Below are positions 33,729 to 46,900 of a stretch of DNA of 64,000 nt, in pieces. Within the stretch, counting starts at the first letter, position 1, and every line of letters starts with the position of its first letter. The notes beneath the pieces were generated by a model, which was not told the origin of the DNA, made no database searches, and saw nothing but the letters and a program-made list of their open reading frames with translations. The stretch covers positions 45,187,723 to 45,251,722 of the forward strand of contig OU342634.1 of the NCBI GenBank assembly GCA_910589415.1, given 5' to 3'. The translations under genes and the position numbers were made by a program. This DNA is from Malachius bipustulatus. Taxonomy: Eukaryota; Arthropoda; Insecta; Coleoptera; Melyridae.

Positions 33729-35221
33729 TTGTTAGCGCTCATTAATTTTCTTTTAATGATGCTGTTGTTGTTAAAAAATGTCGGTTTTTCAGTGATTCAA
33801 TTTTTTTTCTCTTTTAATTTGATATGCGTGTAATTATATATTATGTATTTTAATTTTTTTATATTTATTATTGTATTTGCATATATTATTGTGAACAGTT
33901 ATTGCTCACGGTGTTTGTGCCAATTTTTATTTTCTGTCTTGTTTTTTTTTTTTTTTGATGAATTGTCTTGAAAAATATCCACCCTGTACCTTGACTGATT
34001 TTTATATTGTAGGTCCTAGGAAGTAGAGTATTAATTGAAATTGCTTTCGTCTAATACTAATCGTGTTGCGCAAATGGATATTATTTTGATATTTACCTTG
34101 TACGATATAAGATATATTTATTAAAGTGCCTTTTAAGAACTAAGATTGTTGTGATGTGTATATAGTTTGAAATTATTTAATTATACATTATTGTTATATC
34201 GATTGTAGTGACAGTTTTTATACCTTAGATTTTGTTTTCAATCAATATAATTTAATTTAACATCAATCATGTTTATCTTTTATACTTTTGTTCAAAGAAC
34301 ACTTCCAGTAGGCCAGAAATGGTCTTATGTAGACTGGGGCTGCAGTTGTTTTTATTATTATTGAAAGTCAAAAGATCTATAATAATCCTTATTAGATACA
34401 CAACTAATGGTTATCTACTATAATAATTATTATACAGTTATTATTATACAGTTAAGAAAGAAGCAAGGAGGGATATTATGAATAATGAATGAAAGATTTA
34501 AGAAGAATACTAGGTTGCCGTATTTACCCTACTGATTTGTTTAACAACATTTGACAGTCAACATTTTGACATCTTCAGCTCTCGTTTTGTTTGCTTGCCA
34601 AATTACTTACTATTCTTGTAATACACATAACATAATGCAATTTTATTTTTATTATTTTTCACCCACTTGCTTATTGATATCCCTCAGTTTTTTTTCCCTT
34701 ACCTACCTACCTGTATCCTACATCAAAGTTAATTATTTATCTTTTTTAGCTTACTTATTTTTTAATAGTTACAATTATTTTTATTACTAAGCAAACAAGT
34801 TTTTCTGATCTACCAACTTGAATAAAGGGTTTTGCTTTAAAAAGTAGACAGTAAAAGTAAATAATGGCCGATCTTGCTCAGCGCACCATCTTATTAATTT
34901 TATGGGTTAATGGTGACTAAATTGAATCAAGTTTAGAAGATCTTAGCACTCTGGACCATTTCTTCTGACTAATGATTTTTTCTAAACTCGATTCTTTCCA
35001 CATTCAAAACAGTAATCCCAGTTATTCATGAGTATTTTTTGACTCTTTTAAAACATTTTTATTAAGTCGCTCTTTTGCCAGTTTGTCTGTCTATAATATG
35101 TCAGCTCAAATCTTTTAATCGCTTTTAAACTAACTTACTGAAGAGCTAGAGACTTGAAACATGAAGCATATCTCAGAACTGGATGACAATGCAATACTAA
35201 CTCGTTTTCTCATCCATTCAT

Positions 35222-35238
35222 GGGGGGGGGGGGGGGGG
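35222..35238. repeat. Poly-G homopolymer run
   Basis: About 17 consecutive G. Length calls in such runs are unreliable, so the exact number may be an assembly artefact. Confidence 0.8.
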
Positions 35239-35333
35239 AAAGTTCTGCAGCCTGAACATAAGATTGTAAGGTCAGAAGATTTATCTGGTGTCATCTATGA
35301 TATCTAATTTGTAGTGGATAAGTTTATTGACTT

Positions 35334-36362
35334 ACAGTAGGTGTTATAAAGGTCCATTAAACTAACTGCAGATTTCTGTGACCATTTTTAAAGCTATAAA
35401 CTTGAAAACTTGTATACAGGGGTTTTACAAAAAAATGAATCGATGGAAAATATTTAATTAAAATATACCGGAAATTGATTTGACTTGACGTCTTATTTTA
35501 AATGGGACACCCTGTATATTATTGCATTTTCGAATTGCCTGAAAAAATGCAATAAAAATGGCGTTTACAGCTCAAAAAGAGTGGTTTATGAGTTATAAGC
35601 AAATGAAAATCGCAATTTTCCACATTCAAAGCAGCTTACATCGAGAACGGATCAAGATATCGGAAAACGGCTTACATGTCCCTATCCTAATTTTTCACAT
35701 AGTATCATATCGTGTGGATGAAATTATTATACAGGCTGATGAAAATTATCAGATTTTTCATTAATTTTATCAGATTTGTCATCACCCTGTTATAGCAATT
35801 TCACCCACACAATAGGATAGCACATGAAAATATAAGATAGGGACATGTAAGCCGTTTTCCGATATCTTGAGCCGTTCTCGATGTAAGCTGCTTTGAAAAT
35901 TGAAAATCGCGATTTTCATTTGTTTATAACTCATAAACCACTCATTCCTATTTTGAACTACAAACACCATTTTTATTGCATTTTTTCAGGCAATTCGAAA
36001 ATGCAATAATATACAGGTGTCCCATTTAAAATAAGACACGTCAAGTCAACTTCCGGTATAAGCGGAAGTGCCGCCATTTTGAAAATATTTTCCATTGATT
36101 AATTTTTTTGTAAAACCACTGTAAGCAAATTTTCAAATTTCTGTCATGCCGAGTTTCCCATATACGGCTAACGCACGCTCATCGTGAGACAGCCTGTATA
36201 GTATCAACATCAAAGTACTTTTATTAACATTTTTGTAATCATTTTCATGTCAATAATAGTAACTGATTTTTGTTATATTTTCCACCTAGAGTAAGCTTCC
36301 TTAGAAACGACTACAAAAATCTGTACGTTAACTTAATGAGCATTATTAATATTACCCACTGT
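35334..36362. repeat. MITE family A, copy 3, split by a nested element
   Basis: Left end ACAGTAGGTGTTATAAAGGT with CATTAAACTAACTGCAGATT; right end AATCTGTACGTTAACTTAAT with GGGT-type terminus ACCCACTGT. The two halves are separated by the family B element 35416-36122. Confidence 0.7.
35416..36122. repeat. Fold-back element family B, copy 2
   Basis: Ends ACAGGGGTTTTACAAAAAAA and TTTTTTTGTAAAACCACTGT. The arms include GGGACACCCTGTATATTATT, GTTTATGAGTTATAAGCAAA and GGAAAACGGCTTACATGTCC, all mirrored on the right. The core is shared with 18621-19254 though the outer ends differ. Confidence 0.88.
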
Positions 36363-36576
36363 TGGTGAAACAATTTTATGTTCAGAAATCGGCTAAATGG
36401 GCAAAATCGTTGACGAGAAAGCGCGTGGGCGGAGCCAGCAATAGCTGTGTGCAGGTGTTCTGCAGCCCGAACATTTAATTGTAAGGTCAAAATGATGTAT
36501 CTGGTGCCATCTATGATATTTAATGTGTAGTAGGAAATTGGTGAAGTCGTTAACGAGAGAGCAATGACATATATAT

Positions 36577-36970
36577 GTTGTAAAACAACATTACCATTCA
36601 TTGATGTTATGCTGTAAGTAGAGGTGGAAATTGTAGACACGTGTTTCATCCTACTTGGGACTCATCATCAGTACAATATGTATACACATCGCACAGTTTT
36701 ATTCATGCATAATCTCCACTTACGGAGATTATTAGAACTCCCAGAGTACCCAATCCGATCATCTGTGGGAGATCATCTTCAATCCTCCACACTAATCTGC
36801 ACTCACGGAGGTTATGCATGATCAAAACTGTGCTTGTGTTATATCTGTGTGTTGGTAGATACATACATTGTACTGATGAGTCCCCAGTAGAATGAAATAC
36901 GTGACCACAATTATTTCCACCTCTACTCACAACACAACATCAATGAATGACGAATGGCATGTTGTAACAA
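36577..36970. repeat. Fold-back element, about 394 bp
   Basis: CATTCATTGATGTTATG, GTAGAGGTGGAAAT and CACGTGTTTCATCCTACT are mirrored by CATCAATGAATG, ATTTCCACCTCTAC and AGTAGAATGAAATACGTG; the centre has TTATGCATGATC / CATGCATAA words. Confidence 0.8.
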
Positions 36971-37159
36971 TAGTTGTCTAACAATAAGGGGCACTCAGTT
37001 GTTGGCGTGTATTTTGGCTGCCTGGGGTGTATCCTATGGCGCAAGTCGAACCTACAGTGCAATTTATGTGATTTCACTATAAAATAAATTGTATAAGGCC
37101 AAAAGGTGTATCTGGTCCTGGTGCTACCTATGACATTATAACGAAGGAGCACTCGCGAA

Positions 37160-37600
37160 ATATTCTGGATTCGTAGTTCGTATTTGCTTGCCTTCTACCA
37201 TTGTTGTGATGACTCGGCAATTCGGTTCGAGACGGTTCTCGGCTGACAATGACAGGAATGACATATTGTCAGATGGGAATAACTCACATTCTACTAAATA
37301 CCAGAATGGTTCTGCGTTCCACGTATTGAGTGGAGTCATCCGTGAAACTATCAGACATTTCTGGATTCCACGGCAATGGGATATAAAAGAACCTGTCGGC
37401 ACACTAGCGGTCAGTTGTAGTGTAGGGTTGTAATTGGAAGCGGAAAACTGAAGGAAGACAGAGTAGAGTGAAGTGATTGTGACAAGTGAAGTAAAAGAGT
37501 ATAGTTGTTGTAGTAGTATCTGTGTGTAAATGAGAGAACAGCTGATTATTTAGATTTGGAGATTATTGATATAAAATGAATGAGCAATAATGATATTTCA
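37160..37600 (+). mobile_element. Possible degraded LTR
   Basis: Contains GATATAAAAG (TATA-like) near 37380, then a purine-rich leader with GTGAAGTGA and TGTAGTAGTA words that resembles the leader of the LTR-like sequence near 14311. Borders are not visible, and the assignment is weak. Confidence 0.35.
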
Positions 37601-37753
37601 TATTATGTCAGAAGACATTATTTTTAAAAACAAAGATGACCTGTTAGCGGACCATTTAAATAATAAAAAAAAACAATAAAAAAAACAATATTATACACAC
37701 ACACTCAGTAGGTATATAATTTTGAGAATAAAAACAATAAAAAATTTAAATAT

Positions 37754-37759
37754 TTTATT
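37754..37759 (-). promoter_or_regulatory. Probable poly-A signal of the GH27 gene
   Basis: AATAAA on the minus strand (TTTATT here), about 95 bp past the stop at 37854. Confidence 0.5.
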
Positions 37760-37853
37760 AAAAAAAAGGAAAATAATAATAATTGTACCTATCTACATGT
37801 ATTCATAAGTTACTTATCACTTATTTACAATCGAGAAATGTTTGGATTTTAAA

Positions 37854-37981
37854 TTAAAAGTCATTGGCGCGAACTCTGAACACTTGGTTTAGGGGATTGT
37901 AAACTGATCGTTGCGTGGTGTAATACGGCACAACTCTTCTGTTGAAATCGGGCTGGACATCTGCTCGCAGAATCACCACCC
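37854..37981 (-). CDS. Naga: GH27 terminal coding exon
   Basis: Encodes [20 protein letters not shown] to FRVRANDF then TAA. The tail is longer than in human NAGA and has no known role. Confidence 0.88.
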
Positions 37982-40900
37982 CTGAAAGAAAAAAAATATA
38001 TTGAAAAATTTCGGAACTCCACTATTTCACTCAGTTTATTACCTGAAGGATTGACCTTGACTTTTATTTTTGTTTGGGGAGACAGGACGCCATAATCTAC
38101 ATCTTCGTATAAATCCTGAAAAAGAAAAAAAGTTAAATTTCATGGTGACAATGGGAACAATTTATTTACAGAAAAATTTGAGAACAATCGGAATTCGGAC
38201 TGGAAATAAAAAATTGTGGGTATCTTAATTTATGTGTCTCTTTGCTTCTTGAAAGTGTTTTATTGCATCTTTTATTCAACCGCCCACTTTGAAAAGAACT
38301 TTGAGAAGATGATAACAAATAAGTATCTAATAAATCTTCCCAAATGACTCATCCGAAGATAGTTGATTTTATTTGCTGTTGAGTTAATTAAACCCTAAAA
38401 AAGTGTACTTTGTGATCGCGGTTATTTGAAGGGCTAGAAAAAAAGTAGTTTTGATAATCTACATGATAATCCGTAGTCCGGTAAATCGAACATGGATAAT
38501 CGAGATTCTACTGTATGAGCAAAATTCCATACCGAGTAAACTGTGAAAAATGTCAACTTGGGCACTAGAACGCGAGAGAAGAAAAATTCAACGGTGGGGC
38601 TCTACCTAGCCTCGATCCCCTTCAAATCCTGAATTCAAATTCCTAAGGGCAACGGAATTGAAGAGGCTGCTGAAATAAGGGAATACACACCAGATAAGCA
38701 GAGTGGAGGGGGCACAATAGATCTTAATAGGTCGTAGCGTATCTCACACCCTCACTATCAATATCAATGGGTTCGAATCCGGCTTGCCATGGACATTTAT
38801 GTTCGTTAATTTAAACTATTTCTGGAATAAAAATTTGTTCCTGTACCACGAATATTTCGAACTACTAGGCACTTCTTATTATCTACACAAGTACGAGCGC
38901 GGTTTGCGATTGAAAAAAAAAAAAACAGAAAATCATGAAAGTGATGTTGAAGTAGGGATTTGGGAGCTGTAAGTTATTTATTTTTATAATCTACAGGGTG
39001 AGCAATAATGACCGTTACTGTTGTAGATAAGAATATTAAAATCAGTTATTATACTTTGTTTAATGATAATCTGTCTGAAATAGGTAGGTACTCCCAGATT
39101 TAATGATTTTATTTTTTTTTACAATTTTTACAGTAATGATTGTTAATTGGCATTCAGATACCTGAGAAAAGTTTAATTCGCGAAGTTTATTTCCAAATGT
39201 AGGTAACAGTAATTGTTGTACAATTTCGTATTAAATTTATTTTTATTAGCGCGACAGTATATGACACTCATTCATATCAAACCTTGGCCCCAAAACTTCT
39301 AATCTGCACTTCTAATTTATTTTTAATTTTTTCATTGCACTATTTCAATCATTAACCTACGTAATAATTAATAATTATTATCCGCCCTGATGATGAATTT
39401 TAATCTTGGATCTGTGCTAAAACAATTATTCAAGTGTTAACTGACCGCAAACTTGACCGTACCCTCACAATGATTTGCGTAAGAACAATAAAAATTATTA
39501 ACTTCTTTAGGCCAGTTGTAAATTGTAATTGTGTTATTGAGGTCATATATTTGTCATGATTCATCAAAACGTAATGGTGGTAAATATTAATTTGTCATCA
39601 TAAATTATAAATAAACGCCCTTTAAGGAGAAATTACCATAAAATAAATCATATTCATAATTATTATTGTATCATTTATCTTATGGGAGAGTCTAATGTTG
39701 AAATGAAATCATCAAACGATTATTAAGTACATGGACATGAATAAGCTGGGATCGTCAGATAGTAGTAAATAAATGTTACTTCTTGACCATCAGGGCTTTC
39801 GACATGACAAAAGGTTCAAATGCCATTACAAACGATACCCCGCAATGAAATTTTTATTTATTATGACAAAAATCCACCAGCAAGTAAATTTTTTGTCTGC
39901 GTTTTTTTAGAAAACTTATGACTTTACTGTGTAAGTAGGTAGTAGGTACAAATACTACCAGGAGTGAAAATTTTCGAGGAATATTTTCTCTGCGGCTTTA
40001 ATAAAAATCTCTGCTTAGACAGCCATAAATTGTGAGAAGTTCAGAAATGTATTCGGTTCTTGTGTAGCTGCCTCCATCAACGAAGGAATAGGAGAAAAGT
40101 CATTTTTCGAGCTAAGGTTTTAAATCCGACTTTATTCAACACGATTTTTTGACACGCTCGTCATATTATTTTACTTGTGGCATATTTTCTGTTATATTCT
40201 CATGCCCTGTCACAGACGTCGCCTCCGAGCATTATTAGAGCTCAGGGCATATAAAAATGGGAATGAGGCAGGATGCGCGGTATATATTGACACAATTGAA
40301 TTACTGTTTTTGAGTAAATGAACTCGAACTGTATTATTTTTCATTGTTCTGTAGAAATTGTTAGAAATTACGAACATTATTTTTTCGATTACAGCGCTAT
40401 CTGTCACGAATCTAAATAACCGTTTCAGAAGAAAACTTGACCCAATTTTTGCAGTAGGATTTGATTCTACGATATAAAAATAGGGGTAGCGGTATCAATT
40501 TAATATTTTCAAGTTGCCCCTTTTATTATCACTAGATGGCGCTTTTAAAATTATTAGGGATGTGTTTTATATTTTTTGGATTAATCAGTGAGTGTTTCTC
40601 GAGGTATTTGGCCGTTTCCAGACGTTTTGAACATCGTGTACCTATTTTTTTTCTTCAGTAAAATGGAAAATTCATGAGTAGGTACCTACAAGGCAACTCT
40701 ATAGAAATTAAATTGACACACCTGTCTAGAAAAAAATTAGCCTCGAAGGGAACCGATTTTTTAAATTCTCACGATCGATCGAAAAGTAATAAAACCATTT
40801 AATTAACATTTTCCGAGTGAAAATTTGGCGAAAACTTAAAATTTGCGTCTCTTCAAAGGACGAAAACTGGAATAGTATATTCTATATCAAGGGCGGAAAG

Positions 40901-43900
40901 AAGTTCATTTCAGCGAGTATGAAGTTATCGGGCCGAGCGGAGCGGAGCGGAGCGTAGCGGAGCAAGGGTCGATTGAATACGAGCTGAAATGAACTTCTGA
41001 TCCGGCCGAGATATAGACACTATTTTTTAGCGCATCGCGTTAGAACACTGAATACTTTGGCTTGTTAGCTTGTTGGCGAATATGTGTGGCGTACAAATTA
41101 ATTCACTGTCAGTGTAATTTTCCTGTCTAGCGTTAATTTTGTTTCTTTATTGACGAAACCTCAGAAACTAGTAACCCCCGTTAATCGTTATAATTAGATA
41201 GGCTACCTGTTATTATATTTCCAGCTCGTTTAGACTTGATTGAAATATGCGCGTAGGTATAGTGGTCTCGGTTTAGTTGTCAGCGGTGTGATTCAATTTC
41301 GCTCTCACCTGCCGCGTAATCACTAACTGATAACACTATCAGTAGTTGCTATAGTAACTCCTAAATCTGTCCGCCCTAGGGCCAGAAAAAACGTTCGTTG
41401 CGGGCTGGAAAATTTTCTACGCTTGGAAGCGAGTTGCTGTTGCATGCAGGCTGCAATATGCGTCATTCCACCGGCTACTGAGCTACTGAAAAATCGTCTT
41501 TCAGAGGCGATGCGCTAAAAAATATAATATAAATATGCCGGGGAGCACCTCAACGAATCTTATTTTGAAAAATCTTTTTAAAAAGTAGGCACGCCAATGG
41601 CTTTTTTTAATTTAAGATTTTTTTCAGATTAAAGCAACTAAAAATACAATTTTTTTGCTTCCTGCATGATTTTCTTTTGTGTCTTGATTAATTTTTGGAA
41701 AAAAATCCACCTGCGATTGAATATCCCTGGACCACAATAAAGAAACATGGGGAAAATTTTCTTTTGGAAATTATAATTTTTTAAATTATTTTTTATTAAT
41801 AATATGTTAATAATAAAACTTTCACAAACTCATTTATTTCCGATTAATTTACAAATCATTTAATTTTTTATGAACAGACCAAATTTAAGCGAGCTGAATC
41901 GAGGCAGTTGCTACAAATTCGGAAGCCACATCGCTGATACCAGCGCTATCACCGCACGTAAAAACTGAATAAACCTTTTTTATATACCGCGTCCCAATTA
42001 AAAAACGGCAGATAGTTAATACAGGAGATATGAAAATAATATAAAATCACTTCCGATCGAGTGTTGAATCCGCATAGAGACTTCCGATCCGGTATTCTTA
42101 CAACGCAGCAGTAGAGTGTCAGATTCGGATTCACTTCTGATAGAGTTGTAAAACGACGATTATTATTGTTATTTTAGAGTGCTTTCGGAGTAGTAAGTCC
42201 AAATAGTGTACCCGATTCATAGACCGGCCGTCCGTGTCCCGCGTTGAAGAATAATCAACCACCGAAAAGTGAAAACCCACCCAGGCCCCGAGTCCGCGCC
42301 GTTTCCGAATCTTACGAGACTAGAGCCGACCGCCCTTCGACTCTGTGCCAAGGTAGGTGAATAGGTGATAGTTCACACCAGTCATAATTTTCTCTCCTAA
42401 TTGGTTGTGTCTCGGTCGCCTCCTATAATGCTTCTCAATAATTGTCCCTTTTTTGCATTCGCTCCCGTCTTTGTCGTGAGATTCCTGACCCGGGTCAGGG
42501 GGTAATCTCGCGGTGACGGCGTGGCCTGGTACTCGCAAACAACTTGGCTCAACGGGAGTGTCATGTAAAACACGGGGAGCGCTTAAAGATCGCCCCCTCC
42601 GTGTCCGTTTTTTTTTTTGTGATAACCTCATCCGACCACTGGATATTTTCCGTCTTCTCCATTGAGTTTCCCTGGGACAAGGGTACGATTAACGTACCAG
42701 CTGTGTGATAACTCAGGTAATTGGGAAAAGATAGCGAGTTCATTTCCCCGAGGGAGCGTCCGAGAAATCCGTCCGATTCCAGTCAGCTCCGATTACGTCC
42801 AGTTTCCCGGATAGCCGGGGTTGTCACACACTAAATTGAGATTTTTTTTTAAATATCTAAACTAGCGAATTTTATTTTTTATTTTTCCCAATGTTTTTGT
42901 GGTTGGTCCATGGATAGATATGCAATTAAATAGTTCTTGTTTTTTGTTTCAAAAACAAAGAAAAATCCGAAAAAAACCATATACAAAAATTTTTATACTT
43001 GTAAGTCTTGTAATTGCTTAATCTGAAAAAATAATAAAACTTCAAGAAAAAGCCATAGGCGTACTTTTAAAAAGTTTTTTCAAATTAACATTCTTAAAGG
43101 TGCCGCTCGGGACGCCACTGAACTTGATAATTTTAATACAGTTAGGGCTACATTAGCTCCTTACTACAATAAATAATAAGACTGCAAGATTTCAACAAAA
43201 TCGGGTAAAGCATCTTTAAGATATTTTCGAAAAAAGGGATTTTTTAATAAAAAGTTTAACATCCTGTATCTTGAAAAATATGCTTTTTCGGACCTATGTT
43301 TATATAAAATTTTCGTATAACAATCACTCGTAGAATCACCCCTTGAAGTTTGGCCCCATACTTAATTAACCCTCTGTACCTACAGAATGATTAATTGTAA
43401 ATTGAAAGTTCCTAAAATTCATAATTCGGAAAAAAAAACTTTTTTTGAGAAAAAAGCTCATGCATACACGTCAATTTTTATTTTTTATTTGGCATCTTTG
43501 AGCTTGGGCATCTATTCCATAAGAGAGAAGAGTAATTATTCACCCTGTATAATTTAAAGTTATCAACTTTCTCCCCACACTATAAAGGTGTCCTCGCATA
43601 TTTAGAAATATCCAACTACCAATTTCCAGCCCAAAAACGGTAGGTTATCATTTAAAAAAAGCCCAAAATGGCGGGAGGAATATCGGTAATGTTAAAACTC
43701 AAATTGAGGCTGAAAAAAGGCCAAATAAAAAATAAAAGTTGACGTGTCCCAGCTTTTTTCTCAAAAATATTTTTTCTCTGAATTATGAATTTTATTCCAT
43801 AAGTTCCGCAAATTCCAAAAATCACCACACAGCTGAAAATTTTGGATCGGCGGAGATACTCGAAACATTTAAAACTCACGAAAGGAAATGAGCCTCACCT

Positions 43901-46900
43901 CTACTCTATAACCGGTTGGTGATGTCAATCCTAGTTCTTTCAGAGTAACAGCTACATCACTCGGGGTTCCATCTGTTCTTCTATTGACAAACGCTATCGC
44001 GTATGAAAAATAGTTCTGGAAGAGCGGAGTGATCGGCCGAGACCAAATTTCGATGCCTTTATGCTGAAAATAATTTTTCTAATTAATTTTTTAACATTTT
44101 TTTATTATACATATTTATTTTGTAAATTAAAAAGTGCCTTTTTGATAATTTGATAAGATTTTGAGGCTCACCTTGTATATTCTTCTTCCCTGGATGCCAA
44201 GAGGGTCTTGATCGACGGCAATAATTTTCTTATTCTGCAATATGGCTTTGTATTCGGGTCGTATTGTTCTTAAATCTACTGACATGAGTAAAGGTGCGGC
44301 TAATATAGCCCATATCGCCATTTGAGTCTTGCTTTGCTCGTAACTCAACCCAAAATTACCGATTATTAACTGAAAAAAGAAAAGTTCATAATAATTAATT
44401 GATAAAGCCATGAAATATTTTTTTTAATTCGAGATTATTCTAAGAATATTTTGTTTTTTAATAACTTTTGAAAAACCGCTTTGTTTTGTAGATATACAGG
44501 GTGAACAATTTTTATTATAAAAAACAAACTATTTTGTATGTTTAACATTGGACGGCAATTCTCGAGTTCGTCGGAATGGAACGATCACCGGAGATCATTC
44601 CCATGCAAACTTCTGATTAGAACATTCTCCACTATGTTCAGAGTATTCTTGAACACACGCGAACTCGAACCATCGACTACTTCCAGCGAGAGCCTCACCT
44701 GCAATTTTGTCAAGCTTCTATTCAGATTTCGATCAATATTTGAAATAAATTCAAATTTCTTCCTTTGTCGGATTCTTTTATTCCTTTTATCCATTGTTTA
44801 TTCAATATGGCCGCATATACAAGGAGTTTTAGGGACAAAGGCAAGATTCCTTAATTCTCATTTATTTGACTCGTAAATGTTAAGGCGTGTTGGGTGTCCC
44901 TTTAGTGATTTAATTATGTTAATAATTATTATTCTCTAGACCAAAATTGATGACAGTAACAGACTACTAAAAACGCCATTTCGGAGAAGAGGCAAGCAAA
45001 AGAATCTCCTAAGAACATAAGTTTCTGTTGAATGTTCTAATGAGAAGTTTGCATGGGAACGATCTCCTGTGATCTTTCCATTCCAATGAACTCCAGAATT
45101 GCCGCTCAGAAGGTTAATACAGGCATCGAAAATAATGCCAGTTTAAACGTGTAGAGTCTACATGCACAGAACTGCCAATTCGACTTTTTTTTGCAAAGTC
45201 CAGTTGGTCGAAAAATTTATTTTTGCCAAGCCCAAGGCCAGTCAGCTCGATTTTTTTGCAATGTTCGGTTGGACAAAGTCCGGTCAGCTCAAATTTTTTT
45301 GTAATGTCGGGTTTTACAAGCTAGCTTAAATTTTCTAGCTGACCGGACCTTGAAAAATGCGAATTTTTGAGCTGACCGGACTTTGTCACATTAGATCTTG
45401 CAAAAGAAAGTGAGGTGACATTACCTTGTCAAACCAGATCATACAAAAAAAAAACTAAAACAAAAAAAGACTTGGCGCTTTATATTTTACTTTCCACAGT
45501 GAACCGACACAGAGCAGGGGCGTGTAGAGGAACCAAAAATATTGTGATTCAAGTTGCACCCCTGAGAAGTAAAAGACCTTGAAATAGAAGTTTTAAATTT
45601 CTAAAAAAATCTAAATCTAAAATCTGTAAAATGTTACAGAATTTTTAGCCTGTTTGCCGATTTGAGAAATTAGGTAATACTTCATTTTATGGGGAATTTA
45701 ATTCTAAACCTTTTATTTTTCTTATTATTTTCCAAAATACTTTGTCGTGTTCATCGAAAGTTCAAAAGTTGGTTTTTCAATTAAATGTCAAAGTTGACGA
45801 TCATGAAAAAAGTTGAAAATGACAAAGATTTTCGAAAAATAATCGGAAAAATAAAAGTTTGACAATTAAATCCCCATAAAATAAAATAACAATTCCTTCT
45901 ATCGGCCAACGGGTTAAAAAATTATGTAACGTTTTAAGGATGCATCATCCCTTAACTAGGGAATGCTCTTTTGGTATAAACTCACAACGTGTACAATTTT
46001 TTTTTTTTAGTTTAAGTATAGCTAAGATATTGATTTTGTTTTGGAAATTTGGAACCCCTATTTCAAGGCCTATAACTTCTCAGGGGTGCAACTTAATTAG
46101 TATAGAGATAAGTTGCGTTAAAACACCATTTTTTGGGGTCCCCTACACGCCCCTGCTGTGTGTCGGTTCTTATGCGAAACACCTTTTATTTATAGAAAAC
46201 ATGAATATGAAATAAAAATTTCAATAGAAAAAAAATATAAGAAGAAGAAAATTACAAGAAGATTTTCCAATTTAAAAATACATTATTTATTCAGAAATAG
46301 GCGACTTCATCCACTTGAAATGAAAAGCCGGCACTGGGTCAGTTTGAATCTGTCAAAATTTGTTTTACAGTGAAGTTGGGCTGTAAAAACGCATTTTGAA
46401 CATTTGTTTTAAGTTGTAATCATCAGTAGGTAATCCCAGAATGTACCTAGTAGTGCGCCATAATTTTATTTTAGCTGCATGCATTAATAATTTTTAAAGG
46501 TCAATTTTTTTCAAAAAACTTGATCATCTTTTACCCACCAAACAAAGCGGCTTTTTAAAAATCATTAAAGCACAAAATATTTCTGGAATATTTTTTTAGG
46601 GAGCAACTCCTTGAATTTTTGTCATTGATATGTTTAACGAACAGCCTGTATAAATGAAATAAAAAGTTTTAAATGGTAATAAAGAAGAAATGAAGTAGGT
46701 ATAGGTATAGTTAAGAGCGAGCAAAAGTAAGAAAGGAGAAAGGAAGAGTTCTAGTTGAGTTTTTTATGGACTTTAATCAAAAATGAAACATAAACATTAC
46801 TATTTAGTCAAAGTCGTCTCGGGAAGCTTTATTCACATAATTAATTTTTTTGCTAGCTACAAAAATACAATTTGTGGAGTTTTATACAAATTTATATAAC

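Larger units (their letters stand above)
35226..37170. repeat. Three-copy dispersed repeat (GTTCTGCAGCC..AAGGTCA family)
   Basis: Copies near 35240-35325 and 36455-36540 share GTTCTGCAGCC, GAACAT, ATTGTAAGGTCA, ATCTGGTG and CATCTATGATAT in order. A third, weaker copy near 37090-37140 has AAGGCCAAAAGGTGTATCTGG and CTATGACATTATAACG. They lie in the same orientation. Confidence 0.65.
33485..37853. other. Convergent spacer between SLAIN and the GH27 gene
   Basis: Begins with the SLAIN 3' UTR and ends with the GH27 3' UTR. Between them it is nearly all repeats: a poly-G run, nested MITEs (35334-36362), a three-copy dispersed repeat, a fold-back element (36577-36970) and a TATA-bearing LTR-like sequence (about 37160-37600). 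No gene recognised. Confidence 0.65.
38116..43898. other. GH27 intron, 5.8 kb, several elements
   Basis: Holds a tRNA-like B-box sequence (38690-38782), a GC-cored hairpin (40882-41017), an inverted repeat (41021-41525), the long-armed element with GC-rich cargo (41541-43110) and a fold-back block (43395-43815). No conventional gene recognised. Confidence 0.65.

Noticed and set aside
42320..42631. Arg/Pro-rich minus frame of 103 codons
   Set aside because: Lies in GC-rich sequence where stops are rare; no motif, and composition matches non-coding GC-rich DNA.
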